A stretch of DNA of 64,000 nucleotides, taken from NCBI RefSeq assembly GCF_025154075.1, contig NZ_JAOAMU010000003.1, forward strand, positions 124,001 through 188,000. Reading direction: 5' to 3'. Each line of letters starts with the position of its first letter. The first letter of the stretch is position 1. Under the pieces are notes generated by a model, which was not told the origin of the DNA, ran no database searches, and worked only from the letters and a program-made list of their open reading frames with translations. Shown here piece after piece: positions 9,634-18,860 of the stretch. The translations under genes and the position numbers were made by a program. This stretch comes from Chryseobacterium herbae (GTDB lineage: Bacteria > Bacteroidota > Bacteroidia > Flavobacteriales > Weeksellaceae).

Positions 9634-10206
9634 ATGGCAGAAGTACAAGTACAGGAAAAAGGCGGCAAAGGCGGCAAGGTACGTTCCAAGAAGCAGAATA
9701 CCAGAGTAGATATGACTCCAATGGTGGACCTGGGTTTTCTATTGATTACCTTCTTTATGTTCACAACCACATTTAGCAAACCGAATGTAATGGATTTAGG
9801 GCTTCCGGCGAAACCAAAAGAGGATCAGCCGAAACCACCTCCAACAGAAATTAAACTTTCTAACTCAATTTCTTTATTATTAGGTAAAAACAATAAGATT
9901 TTCTGGCATCAGCAGGATCCAACATCTTTAACTGATCAAAATCTTAACGAGACTACTTACGATAGAGAAGGGATTAGAAAAATAATTGAGAAAGCAAAAG
10001 CAGGCGCAGTAGATAAAACAAAATTTACTGTTATTATCAAGCCGACTGACGATGCTGTATATAAGAACTTTGTAGATATTCTTGACGAAATGGCCATTAC
10101 CAAAAGTGAGCAGTACGGGGTAACCGATGTGAAGCCTTGGGAAAAAGCTATCTATGATAGAAAAGTTGGGAATAATGGAGCTGCGGCTACACCAGCTACA
10201 AAGTAA
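9634..10206 (+). CDS. exbD: ExbD/TolR family biopolymer transport protein (second copy)
   Basis: 190-aa ExbD paralogue. The transmembrane helix VDMTPMVDLGFLLITFFMF carries the conserved Asp. It is preceded by a basic Gly/Lys-rich N-terminus (EKGGKGGKVRSKKQN) and followed by a Pro/Lys segment and the periplasmic domain (KFTVIIKPTDDAVYKNFVDILDEM). The C-terminus ends in a short Ala/Thr/Pro tail. It probably forms a mixed dimer with the first copy. It lies 23 bp before tonB. Confidence 0.94.
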   Translation: MAEVQVQEKGGKGGKVRSKKQNTRVDMTPMVDLGFLLITFFMFTTTFSKPNVMDLGLPAKPKEDQPKPPPTEIKLSNSISLLLGKNNKIFWHQQDPTSLTDQNLNETTYDREGIRKIIEKAKAGAVDKTKFTVIIKPTDDAVYKNFVDILDEMAITKSEQYGVTDVKPWEKAIYDRKVGNNGAAATPATK

Positions 10207-10229
10207 TTTAACCATAAAACTGTAAATCT

Positions 10230-11069
10230 ATGGCAGATGAAAATGTATACAATCAGAATCTTACTTTAGATGAGATTGTATTTGAAAATAGAAATAAGGA
10301 ATATGGTGCCTATGATCTGAGACATCAGTATCCAAGACTTCTGACAAAATCTTTTATTGTTGGAACGGCATTATTCCTGGTTGCGGCTTTATCTCCTTTT
10401 ATTTATCTTACTATTAAGAGACTTACTGAACCACCTAAACAAGAAGTGAAGGCAGATTTGGTAAACATTATTGAAGAGGATCCGATCATTGACCAGCCAA
10501 AAGAAGAAGAACCACCTCCACCACCTCCTCCAAAAGAAGAGGAAAAAATTGAAGTAATTCAGAACGTGGTTCCGGAGCCTGTAAAAGCTCCAAAGATTGA
10601 AACACCACCGCCGCCAATCTCTAAGCAGTTAGAAACGACGACCGGTTTGAATAATCAGGAAGGGGTAAAAGCTCCGGCTTATACACCACCGCCACCACCG
10701 CCTAATAATGGTAACAAAGCCAGTACAGCGGAAGTAAAAACAAATAACCCTAACGAGATCTACAAAGATGTAGACCAATCTGCAGAATATCCTGGAGGTA
10801 TGGCATCATTAAGAAAATATCTAGGGGAAAATTTTGATACTTCTTTAATGGAAGGAGGTGAAGGTACCCTTAAAGCGAAACTTAAGTTCGTTGTAGAAAG
10901 AGACGGAACTGTTTCCGGAGTTACTATTGAAGAGAAATCTCCAAATGGCGACTTCAACAGTGAAGCGATTCGTGTAGTTAAGAAACTGAAAAAATGGACT
11001 CCTGCGAAAAGAAACGGGGAGAGCGTTAGATCTTACTATAGCGTACCGTTTACTATGAACTTTGAATAA
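10230..11069 (+). CDS. tonB: TonB family energy transducer
   Basis: TonB links the ExbB/ExbD motor to outer-membrane TonB-dependent transporters. The 279-aa protein has a cytoplasmic N-terminus with LDEIVFENRNKEYGAYDLR (typical of Bacteroidetes TonB), a membrane anchor at about 46-65, a Pro/Glu/Lys-rich periplasmic spacer (EEEPPPPPPPKEEE and PPPPPP stretches) and a C-terminal TonB domain from about 190 (AEYPGGMASLRKYLGENF through VRSYYSVPFTMNFE). Fourth gene of the operon, followed by a palindromic terminator. Confidence 0.95.
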   Translation: MADENVYNQNLTLDEIVFENRNKEYGAYDLRHQYPRLLTKSFIVGTALFLVAALSPFIYLTIKRLTEPPKQEVKADLVNIIEEDPIIDQPKEEEPPPPPPPKEEEKIEVIQNVVPEPVKAPKIETPPPPISKQLETTTGLNNQEGVKAPAYTPPPPPPNNGNKASTAEVKTNNPNEIYKDVDQSAEYPGGMASLRKYLGENFDTSLMEGGEGTLKAKLKFVVERDGTVSGVTIEEKSPNGDFNSEAIRVVKKLKKWTPAKRNGESVRSYYSVPFTMNFE

Positions 11070-11093
11070 GACTTATTTATTCGAATTATAAAT

Positions 11094-11120
11094 AAAAAGA
11101 GAAGCATATGCTTCTCTTTT
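11094..11120 (+). terminator. Terminator after tonB
   Basis: The palindrome AAAAGAGAAGCAT / ATGCTTCTCTTTT runs into a T-rich tract. Read-through into the next genes may occur, given how close they follow. Confidence 0.75.
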
Positions 11121-11133
11121 TTATTTTTTTTGG

Positions 11134-11141
11134 TATTTTTG
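11134..11141 (+). promoter_or_regulatory. -7 box directly before a start codon
   Basis: TATTTTTG matches TAnnTTTG and ends only 4 nt before the ATG at 11146. Transcription would begin at or next to the start codon, giving a leaderless mRNA, if this box is used. Confidence 0.4.
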
Positions 11142-11145
11142 TTAC

Positions 11146-11343
11146 ATGATGTTCAATTGGTTATCCGTAGTTACCGGATTATTTTATATCGTATTGGGAA
11201 TTGTAGTTATTATCTACAAATTTTTCTTCACGATTTTAGAGCCTGCCATTGCTTATGCGATGGGTGCAGTGCTTATTCTTTATGGAATATTTAGAATCTA
11301 TAGAGCAGTTTCAAGAATTAAAGATTCAGGAAATGAGAAATAG
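11146..11343 (+). CDS. Small two-helix membrane protein
   Basis: 65-aa protein of unknown function. It has two hydrophobic segments (LSVVTGLFYIVLGIVVIIYKFF and IAYAMGAVLILYGIFRIYR) and a charged C-terminal tail (DSGNEK), so it should be an inner-membrane hairpin. Its 3' end overlaps the start of the PstS-like gene by 11 bp in a different frame, suggesting translational coupling. It sits between tonB and the substrate-binding lipoprotein in what looks like a conserved Ton-associated cluster. Confidence 0.8.
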   Translation: MMFNWLSVVTGLFYIVLGIVVIIYKFFFTILEPAIAYAMGAVLILYGIFRIYRAVSRIKDSGNEK

Positions 11344-12205
11344 TTTGAAAATCGCGGTGCTTTCCGTAATAAGTATCGTTGCTGTAAGCTGCAAAAAAGA
11401 AGACAAATCTCCATCCTATCATAAAGGAGACCTTACCATACTTACCGACGAGTCTTTTAAAAGCGTTACCGAGGCATTGGCAGACGGATATATGATCAAT
11501 TATCCTGAAACCCATATCAAAATCGAAACAAAGAAAGAAGATTTAGGCTTTCTTGATCTGCTGAATGATAAGGCCAGAATAACAGTTATGTCCAGGGATC
11601 TTACTCCTGAAGAGAAAAAAGCATATGAAGAACAGGTTGACCTGAAGTTTCTTCCTGCTAAATTTGCCGCAGATGCAGTCGTTTTTGTTGTTCCGAAAGA
11701 TTCTCCGAAACAGAGCATTTCCATGGATGAGATAAAAAACGGACTGGAATCTGATGCTAAGAATTTTATCTTCGACGGAACCAATTCAAGTAACCTGAAC
11801 TTCGTCGCACAAAAACTGAAGAAACAGCCGAAAGACCTTAAGTTCTCCATTATTCCGGGAAGCCAGAATATCATTGAAGAATTAGGTAAGCATACCGATA
11901 AAATCGGAGTTATCGGCCTGAATACATTCAGTCGTCCTTATGATAAAACGTCTGAGAAACTTAGAGAAATGGTGAAAGTTCTGCCGGTTGAAAATAATGG
12001 AAAATTATACAGTGTAGATAATGAAAGCCTTCGTAAAATGACCTATCCGTTTACCAGAGTTCTTTATTTTTTAACCAATGAAGGGAACTTTAATATCGCT
12101 AACGGATTTATCAGATATTCATGTACACAACTGGGGCAGATGATTGTAGAAAAAGAAGGTCTGCAGCCCTATAATATATACAAAAGAGAGGTTCAGATGC
12201 GTTAA
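11333..12205 (+). CDS. PstS-like phosphate-type substrate-binding lipoprotein
   Basis: 290-aa lipoprotein with signal peptide MRNSLKIAVLSVISIVAVSC and lipobox Cys. The mature part is a periplasmic-binding fold of the PstS type: GDLTILTDESFKSVTEALADGY, RITVMSRDLTPEEKKAYEEQ, AADAVVFVVPKD, IGVIGLNTFSRPYD and FTRVLYFLTNE. The start chosen is the ATG at 11333, which begins the signal peptide exactly; upstream in-frame codons lie inside the small membrane-protein gene. No pstCAB permease genes are nearby. Such a protein after exbB-exbD-exbD-tonB suggests a role tied to Ton-dependent uptake rather than a classical Pst transporter. That role is inference. Confidence 0.85.
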   Translation: MRNSLKIAVLSVISIVAVSCKKEDKSPSYHKGDLTILTDESFKSVTEALADGYMINYPETHIKIETKKEDLGFLDLLNDKARITVMSRDLTPEEKKAYEEQVDLKFLPAKFAADAVVFVVPKDSPKQSISMDEIKNGLESDAKNFIFDGTNSSNLNFVAQKLKKQPKDLKFSIIPGSQNIIEELGKHTDKIGVIGLNTFSRPYDKTSEKLREMVKVLPVENNGKLYSVDNESLRKMTYPFTRVLYFLTNEGNFNIANGFIRYSCTQLGQMIVEKEGLQPYNIYKREVQMR

Positions 12206-12308
12206 AAATTATTAAAATAGCATTGTACCCCTTGTGAAAATATTAATTTGGTCTAAAAATTGTGGAGCATATAAGTCAAATATAGAAAAATATAAAATGA
12301 AAGATATA

Positions 12309-13946
12309 ATGATTATGAATGTAAAGAAAATTGCTTTTGGAGCAGCTGTGGTATTTTTTGCCGGTTTAGCCTCTGCACAGACGTTGCAGGATGGTATTAA
12401 CAGTATAGACAGTGACAAATACGCACAGGCTAAAATCAATTTTACGGAAATGGTTTCCAAAGCACCTACAGCAGAAAATTACTTCTATTTAGGGAATACT
12501 TACCTTAAGCAGGGTGAACCTGATTATGCTAAAGCTATTGAAAGTTTTAACAAAGGTTTAGCTGCTGATAACAAAAGCTACCTGAACAAAATCGGTTTAG
12601 CTACCGTGAAGTTGGGTAAAGGAGATAAAAGTGCAATTGCTGAAATTCAGAAAATTGTAGCAGATTCCAGAGAAAAAGATGCTGAAGTATTGTTCAGAGC
12701 TGCGGAAGCTTTAACTTTATTTGAAAAGAACAATGCTCCTGATGCTGCCATTCAGTTCCTGACAAAGGCTGTTGAAAAAGCAGAGAAAAAAGGTGTTCCG
12801 GCTCATTATTATTACACTCTTGGAGATGCTTACAGAATTAAAAGAGCACCGGGTGAAGCCATGTCTGCTTACGATAAAGCATTACCTTTAGCTAAAAATA
12901 AAGCATCCGTTTATACAAGAATGGGTACGCTTTGGATGGCTGCTCAATTGTGGAAAAATGCAAAAGAAAGTATTGATAAAGCGATTGGTGTAGATGCTAC
13001 TTATGCACCTGCTTACAAAGCTTTGGCTTCATACGATATCAGATATCAGCAAAACGCAAAAGCGACTCAAGACCTTATCAACTATACAAAATATGCTGAT
13101 GAGGATCCATATACTCAGTTAGAAATTGCAAAATTATATTTTACCAATGAAGATTATGCAAACTCTAAAATTGTACTAGACAAAATCTTTGATAAAATTG
13201 ATGATCCTATCAAGTTTAAATTAAGAGCATATCAGTCTTTTGCTGATGGAAACTATGCTGATGCAAAACAGAATATGGATACGTTCGTCTCTCAGGCTGA
13301 AAAAACAAGAATACAGCCGGCTGACCAGGGTCTTCAGGGACTTATCGCAGCAGGATTGGCAAAAACTGAAACGGATGCAGCTAAAAAAACAGCTTTAACT
13401 ACAGAAGCTCAGCAGAAAGTTGCAATCGCAAAAGCTGCTAAGGATGAAACAATGAAGTGGGATATCGAGCTTGCGAATATCGCAGGAGGTGGAGCTTCTC
13501 AGGCTGAGGCTGAAAAAGGACCTACTACTCCTGAGATCGAAGCATTGAAGAAGAAAGTAGCTGCTAACAAAGAAGATTCAGATTCTCTATTCAAATTAGC
13601 TACAGCTTACCAGGATGTTAAAAACTGGAATGGAGCTATTCTTGCATGGCAGAAAATGAGTGCACTTCTTCCGGATTGGGCACCAGCTTACTACAGCCAA
13701 GGGTATTCTTACCAACAGGCTGGGAATAACGATGCAGCAAAATTGGCATACGAAAAATTCATCTCTACTGTAAAACCTGCAGATGCGGAAGCTAACAAGC
13801 AGACTTTAGCATATGCTTACTTCGCGGTAGCGTATATGAACAAAGATTCTGATACTGCAAAAGCAAAAGATTACGTAGCTAAATCTTTACAGCTTGATCC
13901 TACTTATCAGGATGCTGTAAAATTAAATGCAGCAATCAACAAGTAA
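12309..13946 (+). CDS. Exported tetratricopeptide-repeat protein
   Basis: About 545 aa. A signal peptide (NVKKIAFGAAVVFFAGLASAQ) is followed by tandem TPR units over nearly the whole length. Clear units include AENYFYLGNTYLKQGEPDYAKAI, PAHYYYTLGDAYRIK, ASVYTRMGTLWMAAQLWKNA, DPYTQLEIAKLYFTNEDYANSK and PAYYSQGYSYQQAGNNDAAK. Starts at 12297, 12309 or 12315 are all possible, and the signal peptide favours the last two. It follows the PstS-like gene by about 100 bp and is probably the last member of the Ton-linked cluster, acting as a periplasmic scaffold. A terminator follows. Confidence 0.88.
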   Translation: MIMNVKKIAFGAAVVFFAGLASAQTLQDGINSIDSDKYAQAKINFTEMVSKAPTAENYFYLGNTYLKQGEPDYAKAIESFNKGLAADNKSYLNKIGLATVKLGKGDKSAIAEIQKIVADSREKDAEVLFRAAEALTLFEKNNAPDAAIQFLTKAVEKAEKKGVPAHYYYTLGDAYRIKRAPGEAMSAYDKALPLAKNKASVYTRMGTLWMAAQLWKNAKESIDKAIGVDATYAPAYKALASYDIRYQQNAKATQDLINYTKYADEDPYTQLEIAKLYFTNEDYANSKIVLDKIFDKIDDPIKFKLRAYQSFADGNYADAKQNMDTFVSQAEKTRIQPADQGLQGLIAAGLAKTETDAAKKTALTTEAQQKVAIAKAAKDETMKWDIELANIAGGGASQAEAEKGPTTPEIEALKKKVAANKEDSDSLFKLATAYQDVKNWNGAILAWQKMSALLPDWAPAYYSQGYSYQQAGNNDAAKLAYEKFISTVKPADAEANKQTLAYAYFAVAYMNKDSDTAKAKDYVAKSLQLDPTYQDAVKLNAAINK

Positions 13947-13970
13947 TTTAAATTTTAAATTATAGATATT

Positions 13971-14004
13971 AAAACTTCCCATTCTCAATGTTTGGGAAGT
14001 TTTT
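13971..14004 (+). terminator. Terminator after the TPR gene
   Basis: Stem AAAACTTCCC / GGGAAGTTTT with a T tail. The TTTG of the downstream bshB1 promoter lies inside this hairpin. Confidence 0.75.
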
Positions 14005-14023
14005 ATTTTAAGTCTTATATTTG
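13991..14023 (+). promoter_or_regulatory. bshB1 promoter (TTTG-N21-TATATTTG)
   Basis: TTTG at 13991-13994 and TATATTTG at 14016-14023 are separated by 21 bp. The -7 box ends 5 nt before the bshB1 ATG, so the transcript would be nearly leaderless. Confidence 0.6.
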
Positions 14024-14028
14024 AGCAT

Positions 14029-14748
14029 ATGAAAACAGATATACTTGCTTTTGGAGCACATCCTGATGATGTAGAACTAGGATGCGGCGGAACAATCGCT
14101 AAAATGATTTCGGAGGGGAAAATATGTGCCATTGTAGATCTTACCAGAGGTGAGCTCGGAACCAGAGGAACCGATGAAACCAGAAGACTGGAGGCCGCTG
14201 AATCTGCAAAGATCCTTGGTGTTTCTGCAAGAGAGAACCTAGGCATGAAAGATGGCTTTTTAGTCAATTCTGAAGAATATCAGATGGAGATCGTAAAAAT
14301 GATCCGGAAATACCGCCCGGAAATCGTCTTAGCCAATGCAATAGATGACAGACATCCGGATCATGCAAAAGGCGCGAAATTAGTATCAGATGCGTGCTTC
14401 CTTGCCGGACTGAGAAAAATTGAAACCCAATTGGATGGAGGAAATCAGGAAGTGTGGAGACCAAAGCAGATTTTTAATTATATTCAGTGGAAAGATATCA
14501 AACCTGAGTTTGTGATTGATATATCCGAGCATCTGGATAAGAAGATCGCTGCCTGCATGGCCTTCAAAACACAGTTTTATGATCCAACATCCAATGAGCC
14601 TGTTACCCCAATTGCCACAAAAGACTTTTTTGAAAGCCTTACATATCGTGCTCAGGATTTGGGACGTTTGTCGGGAGTGACTTATGCTGAGGGATTTACG
14701 TCTGAGAAGCTCATTGCGATGAAAAATTTTGACGGAATTGTTTGGTAA
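14029..14748 (+). CDS. bshB1: N-acetyl-alpha-D-glucosaminyl L-malate deacetylase (bacillithiol synthesis)
   Basis: 239-aa zinc enzyme of the LmbE family that removes acetate from GlcNAc-malate, the second step of bacillithiol synthesis. Zinc ligands are visible in AHPDD (His11, Asp14) and the second histidine cluster DRHPDHAKG (His109, His112). The sequence TRGELGTRGT and the C-terminal YRAQDLGRLSGVTYAEGF are characteristic of BshB1. Length is normal. The last codons overlap the -33 element of the tRNA-His promoter. Confidence 0.93.
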   Translation: MKTDILAFGAHPDDVELGCGGTIAKMISEGKICAIVDLTRGELGTRGTDETRRLEAAESAKILGVSARENLGMKDGFLVNSEEYQMEIVKMIRKYRPEIVLANAIDDRHPDHAKGAKLVSDACFLAGLRKIETQLDGGNQEVWRPKQIFNYIQWKDIKPEFVIDISEHLDKKIAACMAFKTQFYDPTSNEPVTPIATKDFFESLTYRAQDLGRLSGVTYAEGFTSEKLIAMKNFDGIVW

Positions 14749-14771
14749 TTAAAAAATCTTGCCTATATTTG
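14741..14771 (+). promoter_or_regulatory. tRNA-His promoter (TTTG-N19-TATATTTG)
   Basis: TTTG at 14741-14744 and TATATTTG at 14764-14771 are 19 bp apart, an excellent Bacteroidetes consensus. The -33 box overlaps the last bshB1 codons and the tRNA starts 13 nt after the -7 box. Confidence 0.7.
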
Positions 14772-14783
14772 CACTCACAAAAC

Positions 14784-14860
<77 letters not shown>

Positions 14861-14862
14861 AG

Positions 14863-14891
14863 AAAAGTACACTTTTACAGTGTACTTTTTT
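14863..14891 (+). terminator. Terminator after tRNA-His
   Basis: Stem AAGTACAC / GTGTACTT (loop TTTTACA) followed by T residues. Nearly the same hairpin recurs at 18200-18228. Confidence 0.8.
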
Positions 14892-15389
14892 CATTTCTAT
14901 ACATTTCCAATACCAAATTGAGGATCTATCTCAAAATTTTGGGAGTAAAATATACAATCAAACCGATAAGAGTCTGTTTAAAATTGATCTTAATTTCTTA
15001 ACCTCAATAAACGTTAGTTTATCTCTTAATTTAAACATTAAGGATTTAAGCAGTATGTTTATTATTATGAATGAAGAAATCAATGAATTAATTTTTTTAA
15101 GCGCTCCATCTTTTAAGATCTTAATTTCTTAATGTTAAAAATTGTTTTAAAAAATTAGACGGTCTGTAAGGTTTCGCATCTAAAATATACCTTTGATTTT
15201 TAAATTTTAAACCACAAAAGAGTGTTCATAATCATTTTATCTCACAGATTAAAATGTCTTATCCAAACTCATGTTACTATATGGATGTTTCTTTTTGTTA
15301 GAGAAAATTTTTTATCTGCTCCCTAAGTTTTAAGACTGAGCCTAAATTAATTAATAAACACCATTTGGTGTCTAAATTGTCATTGACTG
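14892..15389. other. A/T-rich gene-free stretch next to tRNA-His
   Basis: About 500 bp with no convincing gene on either strand. The only long open frame here begins inside the tRNA and is an artefact. I see no transposase remnant or further tRNA. Confidence 0.6.
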
Positions 15390-15420
15390 TTTGATACTCC
15401 GTAAGAAAAGTATATTTTTG
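15390..15420 (+). promoter_or_regulatory. Strong promoter (TTTG-N19-TATTTTTG) with no intact gene behind it
   Basis: TTTG at 15390-15393 and TATTTTTG at 15413-15420 are separated by 19 bp. The next ATG (15500) opens a frame that stops after 12 codons. Confidence 0.6.
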
Positions 15421-15499
15421 CAGTTCACAACATAAAAAGTCATCATGACGATACATGTTGCCCGCAAAAACTAAAACCTTAATTTAAAAACATTAAACC

Positions 15500-15763
15500 A
15501 TGAAAATGAGAAAAATTACCCTGAATTTATTCTGTTAATTCATCAATACTGATTGTTTCCGGAACTTAGAAACAAAGTAAATCTTAGATTTCTTTACAAG
15601 TGCAAGTGGTGTAATCAACACACTTTATTAGATTATTTCTCGTAACGGGATATAGTCTGTACTCATACTGGAGAAACTTCGAATCTTCTACTGGTAATGA
15701 TGCAGTATTATTTAACCAACCAAATACTTTTTTAAATCATAGCTCGCTTTTTCATGAATTAAT
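15500..15763 (+). pseudogene. Decayed gene for a small secreted protein
   Basis: ATG at 15500 encodes MKMRKITLNLFC then stop. Shifting frame right after LNLF gives SVNSSILIVSGT, which would complete a plausible signal peptide. A further open segment in another frame at about 15614-15763 reads THFIRLFLVTGYSLYSYW and ends NHSSLFHELI, followed by a stop. The pattern of promoter, signal-peptide start, frameshifts and in-frame stops suggests a broken gene. No family is recognisable and the segments could be chance. Confidence 0.35.
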
Positions 15764-15890
15764 TTGATTTTGAAAAGTTTTCATTTCATATGGAGTTCAG
15801 AAACCATTCAAACGAAGCGGAACCGAAAAGCTAAACGAGTAGGGAAACATTATGAAACTAAACATGAAGGAATTTATTTTATTAAAAACC

Positions 15891-18128
15891 ATGAAAAAAC
15901 TCTACTTTTTATTCTTAATCCTCAGTTCAATTTCTGCATTTGCACAAACGTATAGTTACAAAACATACAATACTTCAAATTCAGAAATAGGGAGCAATTA
16001 TATTGCTGATATTAAAGTTGATGCCAATGGATTGTTATGGCTTGCAACGTACAAAGGAGTTTCAACTTTTAACGGAACGACTTTTACCAATTACAATACT
16101 ACCAATTCCGGTATTGCATCCAATTCAATTATAAAAATTCAAATTGATGGCTTGGGCAGAAAATGGATTGCATCTCAGCTTAATGGAATTATTATGTATA
16201 ACGGAACGACATGGACTAATTATACAACTTCCAATTCAGGCTTACCGACTAATGCAATCAATGATATAGCTGTTGACGGACAAAATAACCTTTGGATTGC
16301 AACAGACTCCGGTCTTACAAAATTCAATGGTACAACGTGGTCTAATTATTCCTCTGTAACGAGTCTGAATTCTATAGCAACAGACAGTAATAATGGAGTT
16401 TGGGTTACCAATGGCGGTGTATTGTATAAATTTAATGGAAATGATTTTAATTTTATAGCGCAGGGAACTCAAAAAATATTGAGAATTGCCAACAATACGG
16501 TCTATTTGCAAGGTTCTGACAGTTTAGTTACAGTAACAACGAGCGGAACTAACCTCGCGTTTATCTATCAAAGCACTTCTTGTCTTGCAGGATACAATCC
16601 TAACGCCCTGGATGTTGACAGTAACAGCAAAGTATGGATTGGATTTAATGGATCAGGTTTGCAAAACTTTACGGATTGCACCACTTATACGAGAAACAAT
16701 ACAAATCTTGGTTTGCCTGATGACTATTTCAGTGCAGTTCGTACTCAATCTTCAGGGACTATCTGGCTGGGAACATTACAGCTTGGTTTAGTGAAAATGT
16801 CGCCAAGCGCTGGTCTGCCAGGTTGTTTTCAAAAAATCAATGCAGGTAGTTCGCATAGCATAGCTATAAAAACAGACGGAACGTTATGGGCCTGGGGGGA
16901 TAATTATTCAGGACAATTAGGAAATGGTACAACCACTAACAGGTCAACCCCAAAACAAGTAGGAACGGGTAATAACTGGAAAGAAATTGCTGGCGGAAGC
17001 AGCCATACCATTGCTCAAAAAACAGATGGAACGCTTTGGGGTTGGGGAGCCAATTCAGGTCAATTGGGTAATGGGACAAATACAGGCCAACAAACCCCGG
17101 TACAAGTAGGAACTGCTACTGACTGGAAGACTTTTGATACCGGAATGTATCATACGGTAGCTATAAAAAATAACGGAACACTATGGGCATGGGGACTCAA
17201 TCCTTATGGGCAGTTAGGTACTGGTAACACGACTACCAGTTTAGTGCCGACTCAAATAGGAACTGCTGCCAATTGGGTAGCTGTTCAATGCGGACAGGAT
17301 TTTACCATCGCATTAAAAACAGACGGAACACTTTGGGCCTGGGGTAGCAATACTTATGGAACTATCGGAGATGCTACCAATACAAACAGGCTGATCCCTA
17401 CTCAAGTAGGAACCGCCAGCAACTGGCAAAGTCTTGGTGTAGGAACGCTTCATGTCGCTGCACTGAAAACAGACGGAACACTTTGGACCTGGGGATATAA
17501 TGCTAATGGACAATTAGGAGATGGAACAACGGGACATAAAAATATTCCAACACAAATCGGAACAGCTACTAACTGGCAGACCGTTGCTTCAGGAGGAAAT
17601 CATACCCTTGCCATAAAATCCAACGGAACACTGTGGACTTGGGGAAGAAATCAATATGGCCAATTAGGAAACGGACTTAATACCAACACTAACGTTCCTG
17701 CACAACTAGGCAGTCTTACGAACTGGAAAGCTATTGCTGCTGGAATATCACATACTTTTGCCTTAAAGAGCGATGGAACTGTCAGCACATGGGGGTTAAA
17801 CCAGTTTGGTCAATTAGGTGATGGTTCTACTGTTGATAAAAATGTTCCAACAGTTATTGCCTGTCCAACTTTAGGGGTTGATGACTTTACCATGTCAAAA
17901 AATTCTCTAAAGGCATATCCAAACCCTGTTAATGACAAGCTTATTATTTCGTTTGATCAGAAGATATCTTTGGTATCGGTTTATAATCTATTAGGTCAGG
18001 AAGTGCTGAGCAAAACAATAAATGCTAATGAAGGGATATTAGACTTTTCCGGCTTAGCATCAGGAGTTTATATGGTTAAAGTGAATTCAAATGATGAGAC
18101 TAAGACATTGAAAGTCATTAAAAAATAA
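15891..18128 (+). CDS. T9SS-secreted RCC1-repeat beta-propeller protein
   Basis: About 745 aa. The ATG at 15891 starts a signal peptide ([19 protein letters not shown]); the in-frame ATG at 15852 adds 13 residues before it. Residues from about 25 to 300 hold two-component-regulator-type propeller repeats ([37 protein letters not shown]). These are followed by about eight RCC1 repeats with the motif [10 protein letters not shown]..(Y/N)GQLG. The C-terminus is a T9SS sorting domain ([14 protein letters not shown] to TKTLKVIKK), so the protein should be exported through the outer membrane and anchored or released. The gene sits alone between two near-identical hairpins. Function is probably binding or scaffolding; no catalytic motif was seen. 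Confidence 0.88.
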   Translation: MKKLYFLFLILSSISAFAQTYSYKTYNTSNSEIGSNYIADIKVDANGLLWLATYKGVSTFNGTTFTNYNTTNSGIASNSIIKIQIDGLGRKWIASQLNGIIMYNGTTWTNYTTSNSGLPTNAINDIAVDGQNNLWIATDSGLTKFNGTTWSNYSSVTSLNSIATDSNNGVWVTNGGVLYKFNGNDFNFIAQGTQKILRIANNTVYLQGSDSLVTVTTSGTNLAFIYQSTSCLAGYNPNALDVDSNSKVWIGFNGSGLQNFTDCTTYTRNNTNLGLPDDYFSAVRTQSSGTIWLGTLQLGLVKMSPSAGLPGCFQKINAGSSHSIAIKTDGTLWAWGDNYSGQLGNGTTTNRSTPKQVGTGNNWKEIAGGSSHTIAQKTDGTLWGWGANSGQLGNGTNTGQQTPVQVGTATDWKTFDTGMYHTVAIKNNGTLWAWGLNPYGQLGTGNTTTSLVPTQIGTAANWVAVQCGQDFTIALKTDGTLWAWGSNTYGTIGDATNTNRLIPTQVGTASNWQSLGVGTLHVAALKTDGTLWTWGYNANGQLGDGTTGHKNIPTQIGTATNWQTVASGGNHTLAIKSNGTLWTWGRNQYGQLGNGLNTNTNVPAQLGSLTNWKAIAAGISHTFALKSDGTVSTWGLNQFGQLGDGSTVDKNVPTVIACPTLGVDDFTMSKNSLKAYPNPVNDKLIISFDQKISLVSVYNLLGQEVLSKTINANEGILDFSGLASGVYMVKVNSNDETKTLKVIKK

Positions 18129-18198
18129 AAGATATCAAAAATTAAATCAGTGAATTGCCGACTCATGCGATCCGGTTTTTGACTATAATTCATAAAGA

Positions 18199-18228
18199 AA
18201 AGTACACTTTTTAAAGTGTGCTTTTTTA
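18199..18228 (+). terminator. Terminator after the RCC1-repeat gene
   Basis: Stem AAGTACACTTT / AAAGTGTGCTT with a TT loop and T tail. It closely resembles the tRNA-His terminator at 14863-14891. Confidence 0.75.
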
Positions 18229-18400
18229 TTTTATACTATTCCTGAAATTTTATTTTCAATCATCTTATGTTCTAAAACATATTCAGTTCAAAAAAAATGT
18301 AATTTTTACAGATTGATGATTTAATTCATAACCGTTCTTCAAGGTTTTAAAACAGTCTCCGTTAAAAATTTTCCTATATTTATTGATATCAACTTCACAT

Positions 18401-18835
18401 ATGGAAATAAAGGTAACGGTAAAGCAATTAGGCAGGAAACATCCTGTTCTTTCAGAACAGAAGCTTGAAATTGGATATGATGATTCCAAAATATCACTGG
18501 AGAATTTATTACAACTAATTGTTCAGCAGCAGGTGGAAGCATTCAATGCTCAACCATTTGAATTGGAAGATACAGATTATACGAAAATACCTTCGGAAAA
18601 TTATCTGAATATTCTTACAGACACCGGAAAAGCAGGCTTCAGAAGTATTTATAACGAAAAGAAAGCGAATCTTCAGAAGGCGCAGGAAAATGCGACGCAG
18701 GCTTTCGAAGACGGAATGTTTGCCGTATTTTATAATGACGAACAGCTGGAAAACCTTTCCGAAACGATAGATCTGAGCCTACAACACACATTCACTTTCA
18801 TCAGGCTTACCTTTCTTGCAGGAAGTTATTGGTAA
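18401..18835 (+). CDS. Hypothetical protein linked to the DUF4132-type gene
   Basis: 144-aa soluble protein with no signal peptide. I do not recognise the family. It opens MEIKVTVKQLGRKHPVLSEQ, has a middle helical segment (NLLQLIVQQQVEAFNAQPF), and ends HTFTFIRLTFLAGSYW. The start is the ATG at 18401; the in-frame ATG at 18383 is possible. It lies 25 bp before the giant DUF4132-type gene and is almost certainly co-transcribed with it, so it may be a small partner protein. That pairing is inference. Confidence 0.75.
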   Translation: MEIKVTVKQLGRKHPVLSEQKLEIGYDDSKISLENLLQLIVQQQVEAFNAQPFELEDTDYTKIPSENYLNILTDTGKAGFRSIYNEKKANLQKAQENATQAFEDGMFAVFYNDEQLENLSETIDLSLQHTFTFIRLTFLAGSYW

Positions 18836-18860
18836 TTAAAAACACTGAATCTCAAAATAC

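Noticed and set aside
11249..11332. Longer N-terminus for the PstS-like lipoprotein
   Set aside because: These codons lie inside the small membrane-protein gene and precede a textbook lipoprotein signal peptide.
11333..12205. Start of a phosphate-uptake pst operon
   Set aside because: No pstC, pstA, pstB or phoU follows; the neighbours are Ton components and a TPR protein.
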